A DNA stretch of 64,000 nucleotides from the NCBI RefSeq assembly GCF_025370775.1, contig NZ_JAMXEX010000012.1, forward strand, positions 114,145-178,144, in the 5' to 3' direction. The translations under genes and the position numbers were made by a program. Under the pieces are notes generated by a model, which had not been told where the DNA came from, ran no database searches, and saw only the letters and a list, made by a program, of their open reading frames with translations. Each line of letters begins with the position of its first letter. Positions within the stretch are counted from its first letter, which is position 1. Shown one piece after another: positions 25,733 to 33,675 of the stretch. This DNA is from Ancylothrix sp. D3o. GTDB lineage: Bacteria > Cyanobacteriota > Cyanobacteriia > Cyanobacteriales > Oscillatoriaceae.

Positions 25733-26686
25733 TTACAAACGGGCGAGGAAGGCAAGACACATTTTGATGGCGGGGGGTTTGTACTGTCCCCAGAAGCCGG
25801 TGGCTTGTTCGGGGGTGGGCACTCCTCCATCGCCTCTACCAGAGCGGGCGATCACAGGCGAGACTTTTATGCCACTCTTGGCGTCGCCCCTAGAGTCGGG
25901 GGTGGGCACCTCTGCATTGCCCCTAGAGTCGGGGGCGACGGGTGTGGGGTGTATAGCTTCCTCTATCAGGGCTTTGATCTGTTCAAGGGAACTGATGCGG
26001 CGGTTGTAGAGTACGACTAAGGAAGCGTTGCTGCGGTTGATGCGGACGCCTGTGATGGCGGGAATGTCTCGGACTGTGCGTTCGAGCCGGCGGGCATACA
26101 CTTCATCTTCTACCAATCGCTTGATTTCGTAGCGTAGGCGTCCGGGCACGCTGTGGGCTAGGCGATATTCGGGGCTTGGGGTGTGGGGAGTTTCGGTTTC
26201 GCTATAGTCTTCTAATACTTGTTTGGTTGTACCGGCTGCTAATAAGTAAAATGGCAGCGCCGGCAGGCCGGTGATTCCTAGCTGCTGGGTTAAAAGCATT
26301 CCCACCATATAAGGAATAACTGTATCTAGCTGCGATGCTGAACTAAGGGCACGGGTGGCTGCTTCTAGGGGCTCGCTTAAGGGTAATGCCGGTGTGTGGT
26401 GAGCATCTTCTACTCCCATTGTTTGTAAGATTAAGAGCAAAGTTTGCAAGGGCAAAACTTTCTCGTCAAACAAAATTAGGGCGCTTTTGCTTTGGGGGTT
26501 GATTTCAATTTTTTTGATGCCTTTTTGTTGCTCTAGCTGTTTGCTTAAATATTGCAACGTTTGCGGGCTTTTGTGTGGTGTCTGAGTTATTTGCGCTTTC
26601 CTTAAGCAAGATAGACGCACTCGCCCAGGAATAGCGTGGACAATTTCAACGCCGCTGATCGGGCATTGAATACTGATTTCTGGCAT
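25733..26686 (-). CDS. Double HMA2-domain membrane protein (317 aa)
   Basis: Start taken at ATG 26686 (MPEISIQCPISGVEIVHAIPGR...); an in-frame upstream start at 26803 would add 39 residues without family resemblance. Layout: HMA2 domain 1 (about 10-80, His17 and PGR at 20-22), hydrophobic segment (about 121-151, ending AAGTTKQ), HMA2 domain 2 (about 170-235, LAHSVPGRLRYEI) and a Gly/Pro-rich tail encoded by repeated GC-rich DNA. No CxxC occurs. First gene of the ATPase/HMA2/DUF5132 cluster; paralogue of the 351-aa protein at 20525. Confidence 0.82.
   Translation of the reverse strand: MPEISIQCPISGVEIVHAIPGRVRLSCLRKAQITQTPHKSPQTLQYLSKQLEQQKGIKKIEINPQSKSALILFDEKVLPLQTLLLILQTMGVEDAHHTPALPLSEPLEAATRALSSASQLDTVIPYMVGMLLTQQLGITGLPALPFYLLAAGTTKQVLEDYSETETPHTPSPEYRLAHSVPGRLRYEIKRLVEDEVYARRLERTVRDIPAITGVRINRSNASLVVLYNRRISSLEQIKALIEEAIHPTPVAPDSRGNAEVPTPDSRGDAKSGIKVSPVIARSGRGDGGVPTPEQATGFWGQYKPPAIKMCLAFLARL
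25811..25935. repeat. GC-rich repeats inside the 3' end of the double-HMA2 gene
   Basis: GCCCCTAGAGTCGGGGG occurs at 25886-25902 and 25919-25935, and GGGGGTGGGCAC at 25811-25822 resembles the first copy's right flank. The stretch also includes GGCGATCACAGGCGAGAC, similar to an intergenic repeat at 6036. The repeats are in frame and form the protein's C-terminal tail. Confidence 0.7.
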
Positions 26687-27332
26687 GATTTCTCTATGAA
26701 ATTGGGATGTACAGCCTTGCTTTGTATGGCAAGGGTTAATGATTTGGATGATGTTTTTTTTGCAATGAGGTTTCGTCGCACCGGCAGTACCGGCTCTCCG
26801 CAATCACATCATCTTCTCATCGGCACCAGGTACAGGCCGGTGCGGCATCGTAAGCTGTAGCTACGGTTGTTATTTATTTTTTGTGTAACTGACACAACAG
26901 AAGCATAGTGCATCATAAGAGTTGCCCCCTCCTTACCCCCAGGTTGAGATTAAGAGTTGAAAGCAGCCTCCCCATGCGGGATTACCACTGCCGGCCAGCG
27001 TTTCTTTTTTGAAGAATTGCAGCGGCTTTTGGCTTACCCCCCTCAGTCTTTGTTGAGGGCAATAGCAGGTTAAGCTTTTGGTTAAGACAAGGTTAATATA
27101 ACACGAAATCTGGTTTAAGCAAGGGGTTTTAGAAAGTTTTTTGTTTTTTTGATGGGGCCAAAGGTTTGAAATGTTTGCTGTGTTTTGATTTGGGGTTTTT
27201 TGAGGTATTTTAAGTTTGCTAAACATTTGTATTGTGCATTACATTGAAGATTTTTTTGACACATAAGGAAGGCAGGGGAAAACACAGAGGAAAAAGGGAG
27301 GTTGTGTTTCTCTGTGTTTAAAACTGTGGTTG
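26687..27332. other. Leader region upstream of the HMA2/ATPase cluster
   Basis: 646 nt with no recognised gene. On the minus strand there is a possible 35-codon ORF (26809-26916) behind AAGGAGGG, a long-range 9-bp stem CGCACCGGC (26777-26785) with GCCGGTGCG (26836-26844), and a CCCTCA/TGAGGG hairpin near 27040-27060. Together they suggest a structured 5' leader. I could not match it to a known riboswitch class. Confidence 0.45.
26809..26916 (-). CDS. Possible 35-aa leader peptide upstream of the HMA2 operon
   Basis: ATG ATG start at 26916 with AAGGAGGG about 10 nt upstream, encoding MMHYASVVSVTQK and ending in an Arg-rich GLYLVPMRR, stop at 26809-26811. The 3' half overlaps the right arm of the long-range stem at 26836-26844, so its translation could affect that structure. 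It is short and unsupported by homology, hence low confidence. Confidence 0.25.
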   Translation of the reverse strand: MMHYASVVSVTQKINNNRSYSLRCRTGLYLVPMRR

Positions 27333-29816
27333 TTAGTTTTGCTGGGTGGAGGTTGGTTGCCAGATTTTAATGGTGTTATCTGCGCTACAACTAACGATGA
27401 TGTTTTGGGCTGCAATGGCGACGGAGTACACGGAGTCTGTATGGCCGGTTAGGGTGTGAGAATTTTCTGGGTTGTTGAGATTCCATATTTTGATGGTTTT
27501 GTCTTGGGAGGCGCTGACTAATCTTTGTCCATCTGAACTGATGGCGACTGAGTAAACCGGCCCATTATGTCCGTTTAATGTTGTTATGAGTTTGCCGGTT
27601 TGTAGTTGCCAAATTTTTAGGGTTTTGTCGGCGCTTCCACTCACTAAAATTTCTCCTTTTGGGCAAATGGCTGTGCAATAAACCGGCCCGTTATGACTGC
27701 GTAATGTTCGCAGTAAAGTTTCGGTTTCGAGATGCCATATTTTGAGGGTTTTGTCTTCGCTGGCGGAAGCTAAAAGTTTGCCGGTGGGGCTGATGGCGAG
27801 GCTATAAACCCATTCTTTATGTCCGAATAAAGTTTTGGTTGGATCGCCGGTTTGCAGGTTCCAGATTTTGATTTTATGGGAACCGCTGGCTAGGGTTTGT
27901 TGATCGGGGCTGAGGGCTAGGGCGTGTATTGATTTTTTGTGTCCAAATAGGGTGCGTATTAGTTCGCCGGTTTCGAGGTTCCAGAGTTTTATGTTGCTTC
28001 TTTGTTCGGTGGTATCGCTGCTTACTAATGTTTTTCCGTCTCCACTTATGGCGAGGGTGAGAACGGGGCCGGTGTGGCCGGTTAGTTGAGTTTTAAGGGT
28101 GCCGGTTTCTACTTCCCAGAGTCCAATTTTGTTTTTCTCGCTTCCTGCGGCGATTAATTTTCCGTCGGCACTAATTGCTATTTGTGATGATTGGCAACTA
28201 ATTGCTTTTAAAGTATAAGCTGTTTCATAGTTTTTTGGGATTTCTGTTTGGACTGATTGTTCGGGGGTTTTTAAGATATTTTCAATTTCTTTGAGGCTTG
28301 CTTCTTCTCCTAAAATTATTAAACAATCTTTGATTTGTTCAAGTAAAGATCGGTCTGCTTGCAGTAGGCTAAGGGGGGTTTGAGAAAAATCTAAATTTTG
28401 GATTTCATCAGAGGAAAATTTATGCTGTAGCCAAGCTAATAAGGCGTAATTTATTTGTTGTTTTGCCCACGTTTTGTCGGGTAGTTGGGTGAGGCTTGTG
28501 GCAAGTTTTACAGCCATTTCTGGGATTTTGCTAGGATCAGGAAGGGTTTGTAATATGCTTTGATAGCTGAAAACTGCGGCTTCTGTGAGCTTTTCCATTA
28601 ACTCTTGGTCTGTGGCTTGTTGGATGAGTTGGGGTAAAAGTTCTGGGAGTTTTGGCGCTATTTGTCTGTCGGCAAGATGATGTATGTCTGCCATCCAACC
28701 GGCTACTATGCAATGAGAGGTAATTAATAGTTGGTTGATGGGTTCAAAGTCTTTGTTGGTGATTTTGTAGGGAAATTGTAAATCACTGGTATCAATGCCG
28801 GCGGCGTTTAATTCTTCTTCTTCTTGTAATATTTTTAGATTAATTTCGTTTTCGCCTCCGAGAATTTCAATTTCTTGGGGTGTTTTGCCAAGGTCGATGA
28901 GTTTGGCGCGGGTTTGTTGCCATTTTTTGGCGCGGGTTTTAACGCTTTCATATACAATGCTGCGGTAGGGAAGTTTGAAGAGGGTTTGATAGGTGTAGGT
29001 GTGTTGATTGTTTCCCCAGTATGCTAGGCGAAAAATGAGAAAATCACCGTCTATTTCTGATTCTAATATTAAGGTTGGTTCGCTGGAGAGGTGGCTATAT
29101 AGGGCTTTGATGCCGGCTTCGCTGTGAAAGTTTTTGTTTTGCCAAATGTCTCCTAAAAATTCGACGGGCCGGTTTTGGCTTTGCAGGGGGTAGTTTTGGC
29201 TGAGAAATTCTCGGAGTCCTTGGGCGAGTTTTATTTCTATTTCGGGTAGGTTTGGAGGTTGGTTGTTTGTTGTCAGGCTGGCTCTTAAGGTTTGGGTGTC
29301 GGGTGGGGCGATGATAATTCGCAAAGGTATGGGTGCGGTGCCGGTGTGTGTATTTAAGATTTGGGAGGGTAATAATCGCAGGGGCCAGTTCTGGACTATT
29401 TTTTCTATTTCTGGCAGTTTTAAGCTGGTTTCTTTGCGTTCATCGGCTAGTTTTAGTTGGGTTTCTCGGTTATAAATTGCGAGTTCTTTTTGGAGGTTTT
29501 TTTGTTGATTTATTTGCCACGCATAAAAATCGAGGTTGTTTTGTTGAGTTCCTGGGTTTAATCTTTGGAAAAGTTGGGAAATGTTGCCGCTGTTTTCTAC
29601 TGCGAGTTTTAGGATTTTTTCGGCGGGGTGGCTGTCTATTTGTATGGCTGTTTGTTGGCGGCTATTTTCCGCATAATCGAGCATTAAATGTGCTCCTTTT
29701 TGTTTGGGATCTAGGGCGATTTGTATGCCATTGAGGGGATGTCCTGAGCGTACATACATGAGGGTGTTGAACATGGGAATGGCATACTCAATTAGTAGTT
29801 TAAGTAGTTGCTCCAT
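27333..29816 (-). CDS. WD40 repeat protein with uncharacterised N-terminal half
   Basis: 827 aa. The C-terminal 280 residues (about 545-822) contain seven WD40 blades, enough for one closed propeller; examples are ISADGKLIAAGSEKNKIGLW, TLFGHKEWVYSLAISPTGKL and LTGHTDSVYSVAI...NTIKIW. The N-terminal 540 residues are helical and polar with a coiled-coil-like stretch near 105-135 (QINQQKNLQKELAIYNRETQ) and no kinase, caspase or NTPase motif I can recognise. A similar N-terminal half occurs in cyanobacterial WD40 proteins of unknown role. The 3' end is 0.6 kb from the HMA2 cluster; no operon partner. Confidence 0.88.
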   Translation of the reverse strand: MEQLLKLLIEYAIPMFNTLMYVRSGHPLNGIQIALDPKQKGAHLMLDYAENSRQQTAIQIDSHPAEKILKLAVENSGNISQLFQRLNPGTQQNNLDFYAWQINQQKNLQKELAIYNRETQLKLADERKETSLKLPEIEKIVQNWPLRLLPSQILNTHTGTAPIPLRIIIAPPDTQTLRASLTTNNQPPNLPEIEIKLAQGLREFLSQNYPLQSQNRPVEFLGDIWQNKNFHSEAGIKALYSHLSSEPTLILESEIDGDFLIFRLAYWGNNQHTYTYQTLFKLPYRSIVYESVKTRAKKWQQTRAKLIDLGKTPQEIEILGGENEINLKILQEEEELNAAGIDTSDLQFPYKITNKDFEPINQLLITSHCIVAGWMADIHHLADRQIAPKLPELLPQLIQQATDQELMEKLTEAAVFSYQSILQTLPDPSKIPEMAVKLATSLTQLPDKTWAKQQINYALLAWLQHKFSSDEIQNLDFSQTPLSLLQADRSLLEQIKDCLIILGEEASLKEIENILKTPEQSVQTEIPKNYETAYTLKAISCQSSQIAISADGKLIAAGSEKNKIGLWEVETGTLKTQLTGHTGPVLTLAISGDGKTLVSSDTTEQRSNIKLWNLETGELIRTLFGHKKSIHALALSPDQQTLASGSHKIKIWNLQTGDPTKTLFGHKEWVYSLAISPTGKLLASASEDKTLKIWHLETETLLRTLRSHNGPVYCTAICPKGEILVSGSADKTLKIWQLQTGKLITTLNGHNGPVYSVAISSDGQRLVSASQDKTIKIWNLNNPENSHTLTGHTDSVYSVAIAAQNIIVSCSADNTIKIWQPTSTQQN

Positions 29817-30409
29817 AAATACCTTTGTTGTTTATGAGTTTATAAGAAGGGTTGGGAACGCCTATCGCAGGCGGGACGCCTGCGCCACTGACTTTGTATT
29901 GCAGGCTACATTTTGTGTCTTATTTATAATTGTCCCTAAAATAGGACTTGTTTTGCTGTTGTCTCTGTACCTCCGCTTGCTACAAAATCGGCTTTTGTAA
30001 TCAGAGTTATTCTATTTACGCTTTCCTTATTGCAACTAAGTATCAATAGGTTTTTTATATTGTAACTGTTTATTGCAATGGCGGTTTTTCCCGATTTGGG
30101 GCTGTAAAAGCCGATTACATAAATATTGCAGCCGAGTCAACTTGTTGCAATAAATCTTTATTTTTTTGGGTTTTGCTTGAGATTATAGGTTTTGTGGGGG
30201 ATGAGTAAGAAATTTTCTAAACTAACTATTGACATTATTTATCAATAATTTTAGAGTGATGTCTAAGTTATTGTTGCTAAGGTGTTGCGGGAGGCAAAAA
30301 CCCGGATCGGTGGTTTGCTCAAGTTTGCAGGCTGCCGGTGGCTTGATGCTGACTAGAAATTTTAGCAACAAGGCCAGCTTTTTTAATGACATGATGGCGG
30401 AGTAGGGAT
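29817..30409. other. Intergenic region between WD40 gene and crp-like gene
   Basis: 593 nt AT-rich gap, divergent promoters. It holds the palindrome at 29867-29883 and several ATTGCAA/TTGCAAT elements (around 30028, 30073, 30146) that could be regulator sites. No credible coding sequence. Confidence 0.5.
29867..29883. repeat. GCAGGCGGGACGCCTGC palindrome
   Basis: 7-bp stem GCAGGCG / CGCCTGC with a GGA loop, followed by GCCACTG. Identical core at 37590-37606; degenerate copy at 6044-6058. Confidence 0.85.
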
Positions 30410-31018
30410 ATGGGTGTTTTATGTTCTGCACAATCGAGAGTTAATCAGAAGGGGGCTTTTTCTGGGGTTGCTTCAACTTTAAGTTCTGGCCGGCTGCCTT
30501 CTACGTTTGCGGTTGGAGATGTGATTCCGCTATGGCCAGAGGTGGTTTGGAAAATTGAACGGGGTGCTGTGAGGGCTGTGACTTGGAGTGAGGAGGGGAG
30601 GCCAGTGATTTTAGGATATTGGGGTGTTGGGGATATTGTGTCTGGGTTTTTGTTGCCGGTTGAACCTTGCCAGGTTGAGTGTGTGAAGGCGACAGAGTTA
30701 AGTCGGGTGCCTTTAAATTTGATGGAGAGAGGTTCGGAGGCGATGATTTTGCAACTAAAGCAGGCGCAAGAATTGTTGGCGATTGTGCGTTGTGAGCGAG
30801 CTTATTTAAGGTTGTTAAATTTTTTAATTTGGTTGGCTAAAAAGTTTGGCGAGGAAGTGGAAACTGGCCGGCAGATTGAGTTAAGGCTAACGCATCAAGA
30901 AATTGCCGAGGCGATTGGGATGGCGCGGGTAACTGTAACGAGATTGTTACAAAAGTTTGAGCGGGAAGGGATTATTTGCCGGCCACAGGGAAAAACGATT
31001 GTTTTAAAACAAATGTAA
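30410..31018 (+). CDS. Crp/Fnr-family transcriptional regulator
   Basis: 202 aa. N-terminal beta-roll sensor domain (about 30-115; PEVVWKIERGAVRAVTW, ILGYWGVGDIVSGFLL), dimerisation helix (AMILQLKQAQELLAIVRCER) and C-terminal winged HTH (about 155-200) with LTHQEIAEAIGMARVTVTRL. The HTH is close to the NtcA/CysR group, but the N-terminal half is not NtcA-like and no cysteines for an iron-sulfur cluster are seen. GGAG lies 7 nt before the ATG. The ligand is unknown. It lies about 200 nt upstream of fur in the same direction. Confidence 0.88.
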   Translation: MGVLCSAQSRVNQKGAFSGVASTLSSGRLPSTFAVGDVIPLWPEVVWKIERGAVRAVTWSEEGRPVILGYWGVGDIVSGFLLPVEPCQVECVKATELSRVPLNLMERGSEAMILQLKQAQELLAIVRCERAYLRLLNFLIWLAKKFGEEVETGRQIELRLTHQEIAEAIGMARVTVTRLLQKFEREGIICRPQGKTIVLKQM

Positions 31019-31223
31019 AAAGGAATTTTTAGTAATTGTTTAGGGGTCAGTTGTCAGTGGTAGATGCTGCTATGACTATTGACTATTGGCTATTGAAGGG
31101 TCACTAATCACCGGCATGGTAAGGTTAGTAATGCAAAGTATTCTCAATTATTGCCAGTTGTTGAAAATTAATCGAAAAAATAGCTATGATTGTCAATAAA
31201 TCGACTTTTTTGGGAAGAGGGTT

Positions 31224-31772
31224 ATGGCTCTGTACACAGCAACTTCACTAAAGGCCGAACTCAATGCTCGTGGGTGGCGCCTGACTCCGCAGCGGGAAAC
31301 GATTTTGCACGTTTTCCAAAATCTTCCCAGGGGAAATCATTTGAGTGCGGAGGATTTGTACAATGTTCTTCACCAACGTGGTGAAGCTATTAGCTTATCT
31401 ACGATTTACCGAACGCTAAAGCTGATGGCTAGAATGGGTTTGTTGCGTGAGTTGGAGTTGGCTGAAGGTCACAAGCATTATGAATTGAATCAACCCTACC
31501 CCCACCACCACCATCATCTTGTTTGCATTCAATGCAATAAGACGATTGAGTTTAAAAATGATTCAATTTTAAAAAGTGGCTTGAAACAGGCAGAAAAAAC
31601 GGGTCTGCAAATGATTGATTGCCAGCTTACGATTCACACTATTTGTCCTGAAGCTTTGCGTTTGGGATGGCCGTCTATGCTTCCTAGTAATTGGTGTTGT
31701 CCGCGTTCTCAAATGGCTCTTCCTTCTTCGGAAGAGGAATTTCATAATCATATCGAAGATGCAGGAGTCTAG
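31224..31772 (+). CDS. fur: Ferric uptake regulator FurA
   Basis: 182-aa iron-dependent repressor; binds AT-rich Fur boxes and in cyanobacteria also controls redox and photosynthesis genes and binds heme. The N-terminal winged helix (GWRLTPQRETILHVFQNLP, then ISLSTIYRTLKLMARMG) is followed by the metal/dimerisation domain with PYPHHHHHLVC. The cysteines C101, C104, C133 and C141 (the CP heme motif, ICPEALR) fall at the same positions as in Anabaena FurA. The C-terminus is about 30 residues longer than the shorter homologues. AGAGGG precedes the ATG, and an AT-rich ATGATTGTCAATAA lies about 45 nt upstream, a possible autoregulatory site. It is about 4.5 kb from the P-type ATPase cluster. Confidence 0.93.
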   Translation: MALYTATSLKAELNARGWRLTPQRETILHVFQNLPRGNHLSAEDLYNVLHQRGEAISLSTIYRTLKLMARMGLLRELELAEGHKHYELNQPYPHHHHHLVCIQCNKTIEFKNDSILKSGLKQAEKTGLQMIDCQLTIHTICPEALRLGWPSMLPSNWCCPRSQMALPSSEEEFHNHIEDAGV

Positions 31773-31787
31773 TGTTTTTGAGTTTTT

Positions 31788-31820
31788 AAAAACCCGATTC
31801 TTACTAGGGATCGGGTTTTT
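31788..31820. terminator. Bidirectional terminator between fur and rpiA
   Basis: 11-bp stem AAAAACCCGAT (31788-31798) with ATCGGGTTTTT (31810-31820), followed by AAGTTTTT. Placed between convergent genes. Confidence 0.88.
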
Positions 31821-31846
31821 AAGTTTTTAGGTTTTAGATTTTTTGG

Positions 31847-32554
31847 TTAAATTTCGCGGACTTTTGGCTGTCCGTCTATTATTTCTCCTACGAGGATAAC
31901 ATCAGCAACTCCTACAAATAGGCCGTTTTCTAATACGCCGGGAATGTTGTTTAGGGTTTTTTCTAGTTCGGCGGGGTTTTCGATGTTGTCGAATTTTACA
32001 TCAATTACAAAGTTTCCTTGATCGGTGATAACTGGGCCGGCTTTTTTGACTCCCATGCGGAGGGTTGGTTTTCCGCCGAGTTTTTCGATGGCGTTCATTA
32101 CTGGGGTTTTTGCCATTGGAATAACTTCGACGGGTAAGAGGAAGGTTGAGCCGAGTTTTTCGACGAGTTTGGTACTGTCTACGACGACGATAAATTGTGT
32201 GGCGAGGCAGTCTACAATTTTCTCGCGGGTGTGTGCGGCGCCGCCTCCTTTGATGAGGTTTTTGTTGGGATCTACTTCGTCTGCGCCATCGATGGCGATG
32301 TCGATATGATCAATGTCGTCGAGGGTGGTGAGGGGGATGTTGTATTGTTTGGCTAAGACTTCGGCTTGAAATGAGGTGGGGACGCCTTTGATGTCTTTGA
32401 GTTCGCCTTTGGCTATGCGTTCTCCGATGTATTGTAGGGCGTAGGCGGTGGTGGAGCCGGTGCCTAGTCCAACAATTGTACCGGATTGCACGCGGTCAGC
32501 GGCGGCTTTGCCGACTTGTTGTTTCATTATTTTGGCTGTATCTTGTTCGCTCAC
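31847..32554 (-). CDS. rpiA: Ribose-5-phosphate isomerase A
   Basis: 235-aa enzyme interconverting ribose-5-phosphate and ribulose-5-phosphate (Calvin cycle and pentose phosphate pathway). Signatures: [12 protein letters not shown] (residues about 29-40), [26 protein letters not shown] (catalytic region) and VIPMAKTPV. Length is normal. Preceded on its own strand by a GGAGAAAA-type ribosome-binding site. Single gene, convergent with fur. Confidence 0.96.
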   Translation of the reverse strand: MSEQDTAKIMKQQVGKAAADRVQSGTIVGLGTGSTTAYALQYIGERIAKGELKDIKGVPTSFQAEVLAKQYNIPLTTLDDIDHIDIAIDGADEVDPNKNLIKGGGAAHTREKIVDCLATQFIVVVDSTKLVEKLGSTFLLPVEVIPMAKTPVMNAIEKLGGKPTLRMGVKKAGPVITDQGNFVIDVKFDNIENPAELEKTLNNIPGVLENGLFVGVADVILVGEIIDGQPKVREI

Positions 32555-32706
32555 GCAGGTTTTCTCCTTTGGTTTTTAAGGTAGCAGCAGGTTGGATGGT
32601 TGAGGCTGCATGAGATAGTTTACTATGCCGGTGTGTTTAAAGGGACAAGTCCTGGGAAAAGCGGTTAAAATGTTTAGGTGAAAATTGTTTTTTTATTTCC
32701 CCTTAT

Positions 32707-33546
32707 ATGCCGAACCCTGAGAAGCCGGTGCCGCAATTGAGCGGTTTTCAAAAGTTTTTTATAAGTTTGAAAGATACATTGATTGGTTATCGATATTTGG
32801 TTTTGACTGTTTTAAGTTTTTTGTTGGTTTTTCTTTTGGGTGAAGGTGATTTGCTGAGTTTGGCGAAGTTTGCGATTTCGCTGAGCTTTTCAGGTTTGAT
32901 TGTAGGTTTGGTTTTGGAGGAGTTGTGGATTAATCGGTCTAAGTTTAATTTTGTTTTAGAGATTTATTTTAGTGGGTTTTTGGCTTATTTACGGGCGTTT
33001 TTAATTGCGGTGACGACGATTACTTTGGCTATTGGGGTTTATCCGTTTGTGCCGAAGTTTTTGCGGTGGGGGTGGGGGAGTTTAATTTCGAGTGGGCCGA
33101 CTAATGTTTTACTACAGCCGTTTGATACGATGGAGAAGGTAGGGGCGGCGAGTGTGGCGCAGGGTTCGAGTGTGAATTGGGGTGCGGTTTTGATTGTTTT
33201 GTTTTGGGCGGTGTTGGTTTTTATTTTACCTTTTTGGGCGCAAACTGAGGAGTTAATTTTTCGTAAAGGTGTGAATTCTTGGGGTAAGATTTGTGTGAAG
33301 TCGCTTCAGTTTGGGTTGACTCATTTGATTGTGGGGATTCCGATTTATATGGGGTTTGTGTTGGCGGTGCCGGGATTTTTGTTTGCTTGGCGATATAAGT
33401 ATGTGCATGATCGGTTTTTGAAAAAAATTGAAGATGATGAGTTAAAGGCGCAGGAGGCGGGGGTGGCTGCGAGTACGGCGGATCATGCGATTTATAATGC
33501 AATTTTGATTAGTCTGTTGGCGCTTTTGTTGTTGTTGGGAAGTTAG
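32707..33546 (+). CDS. Multi-pass membrane protein with CPBP-like protease motifs
   Basis: 279 aa with about seven hydrophobic helices (roughly 30-47, 54-72, 90-113, 155-178, 205-235, 262-278). A possible CPBP/Abi (CAAX-protease-like) signature is seen: EELIFRKG (Glu-Glu-x3-Arg) and, about 20 residues later, FGLTHLIVG (Phe-x3-His). The third conserved motif (HxxxN/D) is not clear. If the match is right, it would be an intramembrane endopeptidase; otherwise an unknown membrane protein. Soluble C-terminal stretch (FLKKIEDDELKAQEAG) before the last helix. No operon partner. Confidence 0.7.
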   Translation: MPNPEKPVPQLSGFQKFFISLKDTLIGYRYLVLTVLSFLLVFLLGEGDLLSLAKFAISLSFSGLIVGLVLEELWINRSKFNFVLEIYFSGFLAYLRAFLIAVTTITLAIGVYPFVPKFLRWGWGSLISSGPTNVLLQPFDTMEKVGAASVAQGSSVNWGAVLIVLFWAVLVFILPFWAQTEELIFRKGVNSWGKICVKSLQFGLTHLIVGIPIYMGFVLAVPGFLFAWRYKYVHDRFLKKIEDDELKAQEAGVAASTADHAIYNAILISLLALLLLLGS

Positions 33547-33675
33547 TAATTTCTCACGCCGTTAAGGGTTTATGGTAAGAGTATTGTGCCATATTGTAGA
33601 GAATCTACAAGGTTGTTAGATTTTAAAATTTACAGTAAATTTAGACAAACAACTTATCAATAAAAGGGTGCGAGA

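Noticed and set aside
26920..27110. Possible cobalamin, Mn (yybP-ykoY) or NiCo riboswitch before the HMA2 cluster
   Set aside because: I could not find the conserved boxes of these classes; only unspecific hairpins are present.
26933..27226. 97-codon minus-strand frame in the leader of the HMA2 cluster
   Set aside because: No ribosome-binding site or coherent protein character; it overlaps hairpins and low-complexity sequence.
30270..30360. Possible GEMM (c-di-GMP) riboswitch upstream of the Crp-like gene
   Set aside because: Some GCAAAC and CCGG words are reminiscent, but the conserved GACGCAAAGCC core is missing on both strands.
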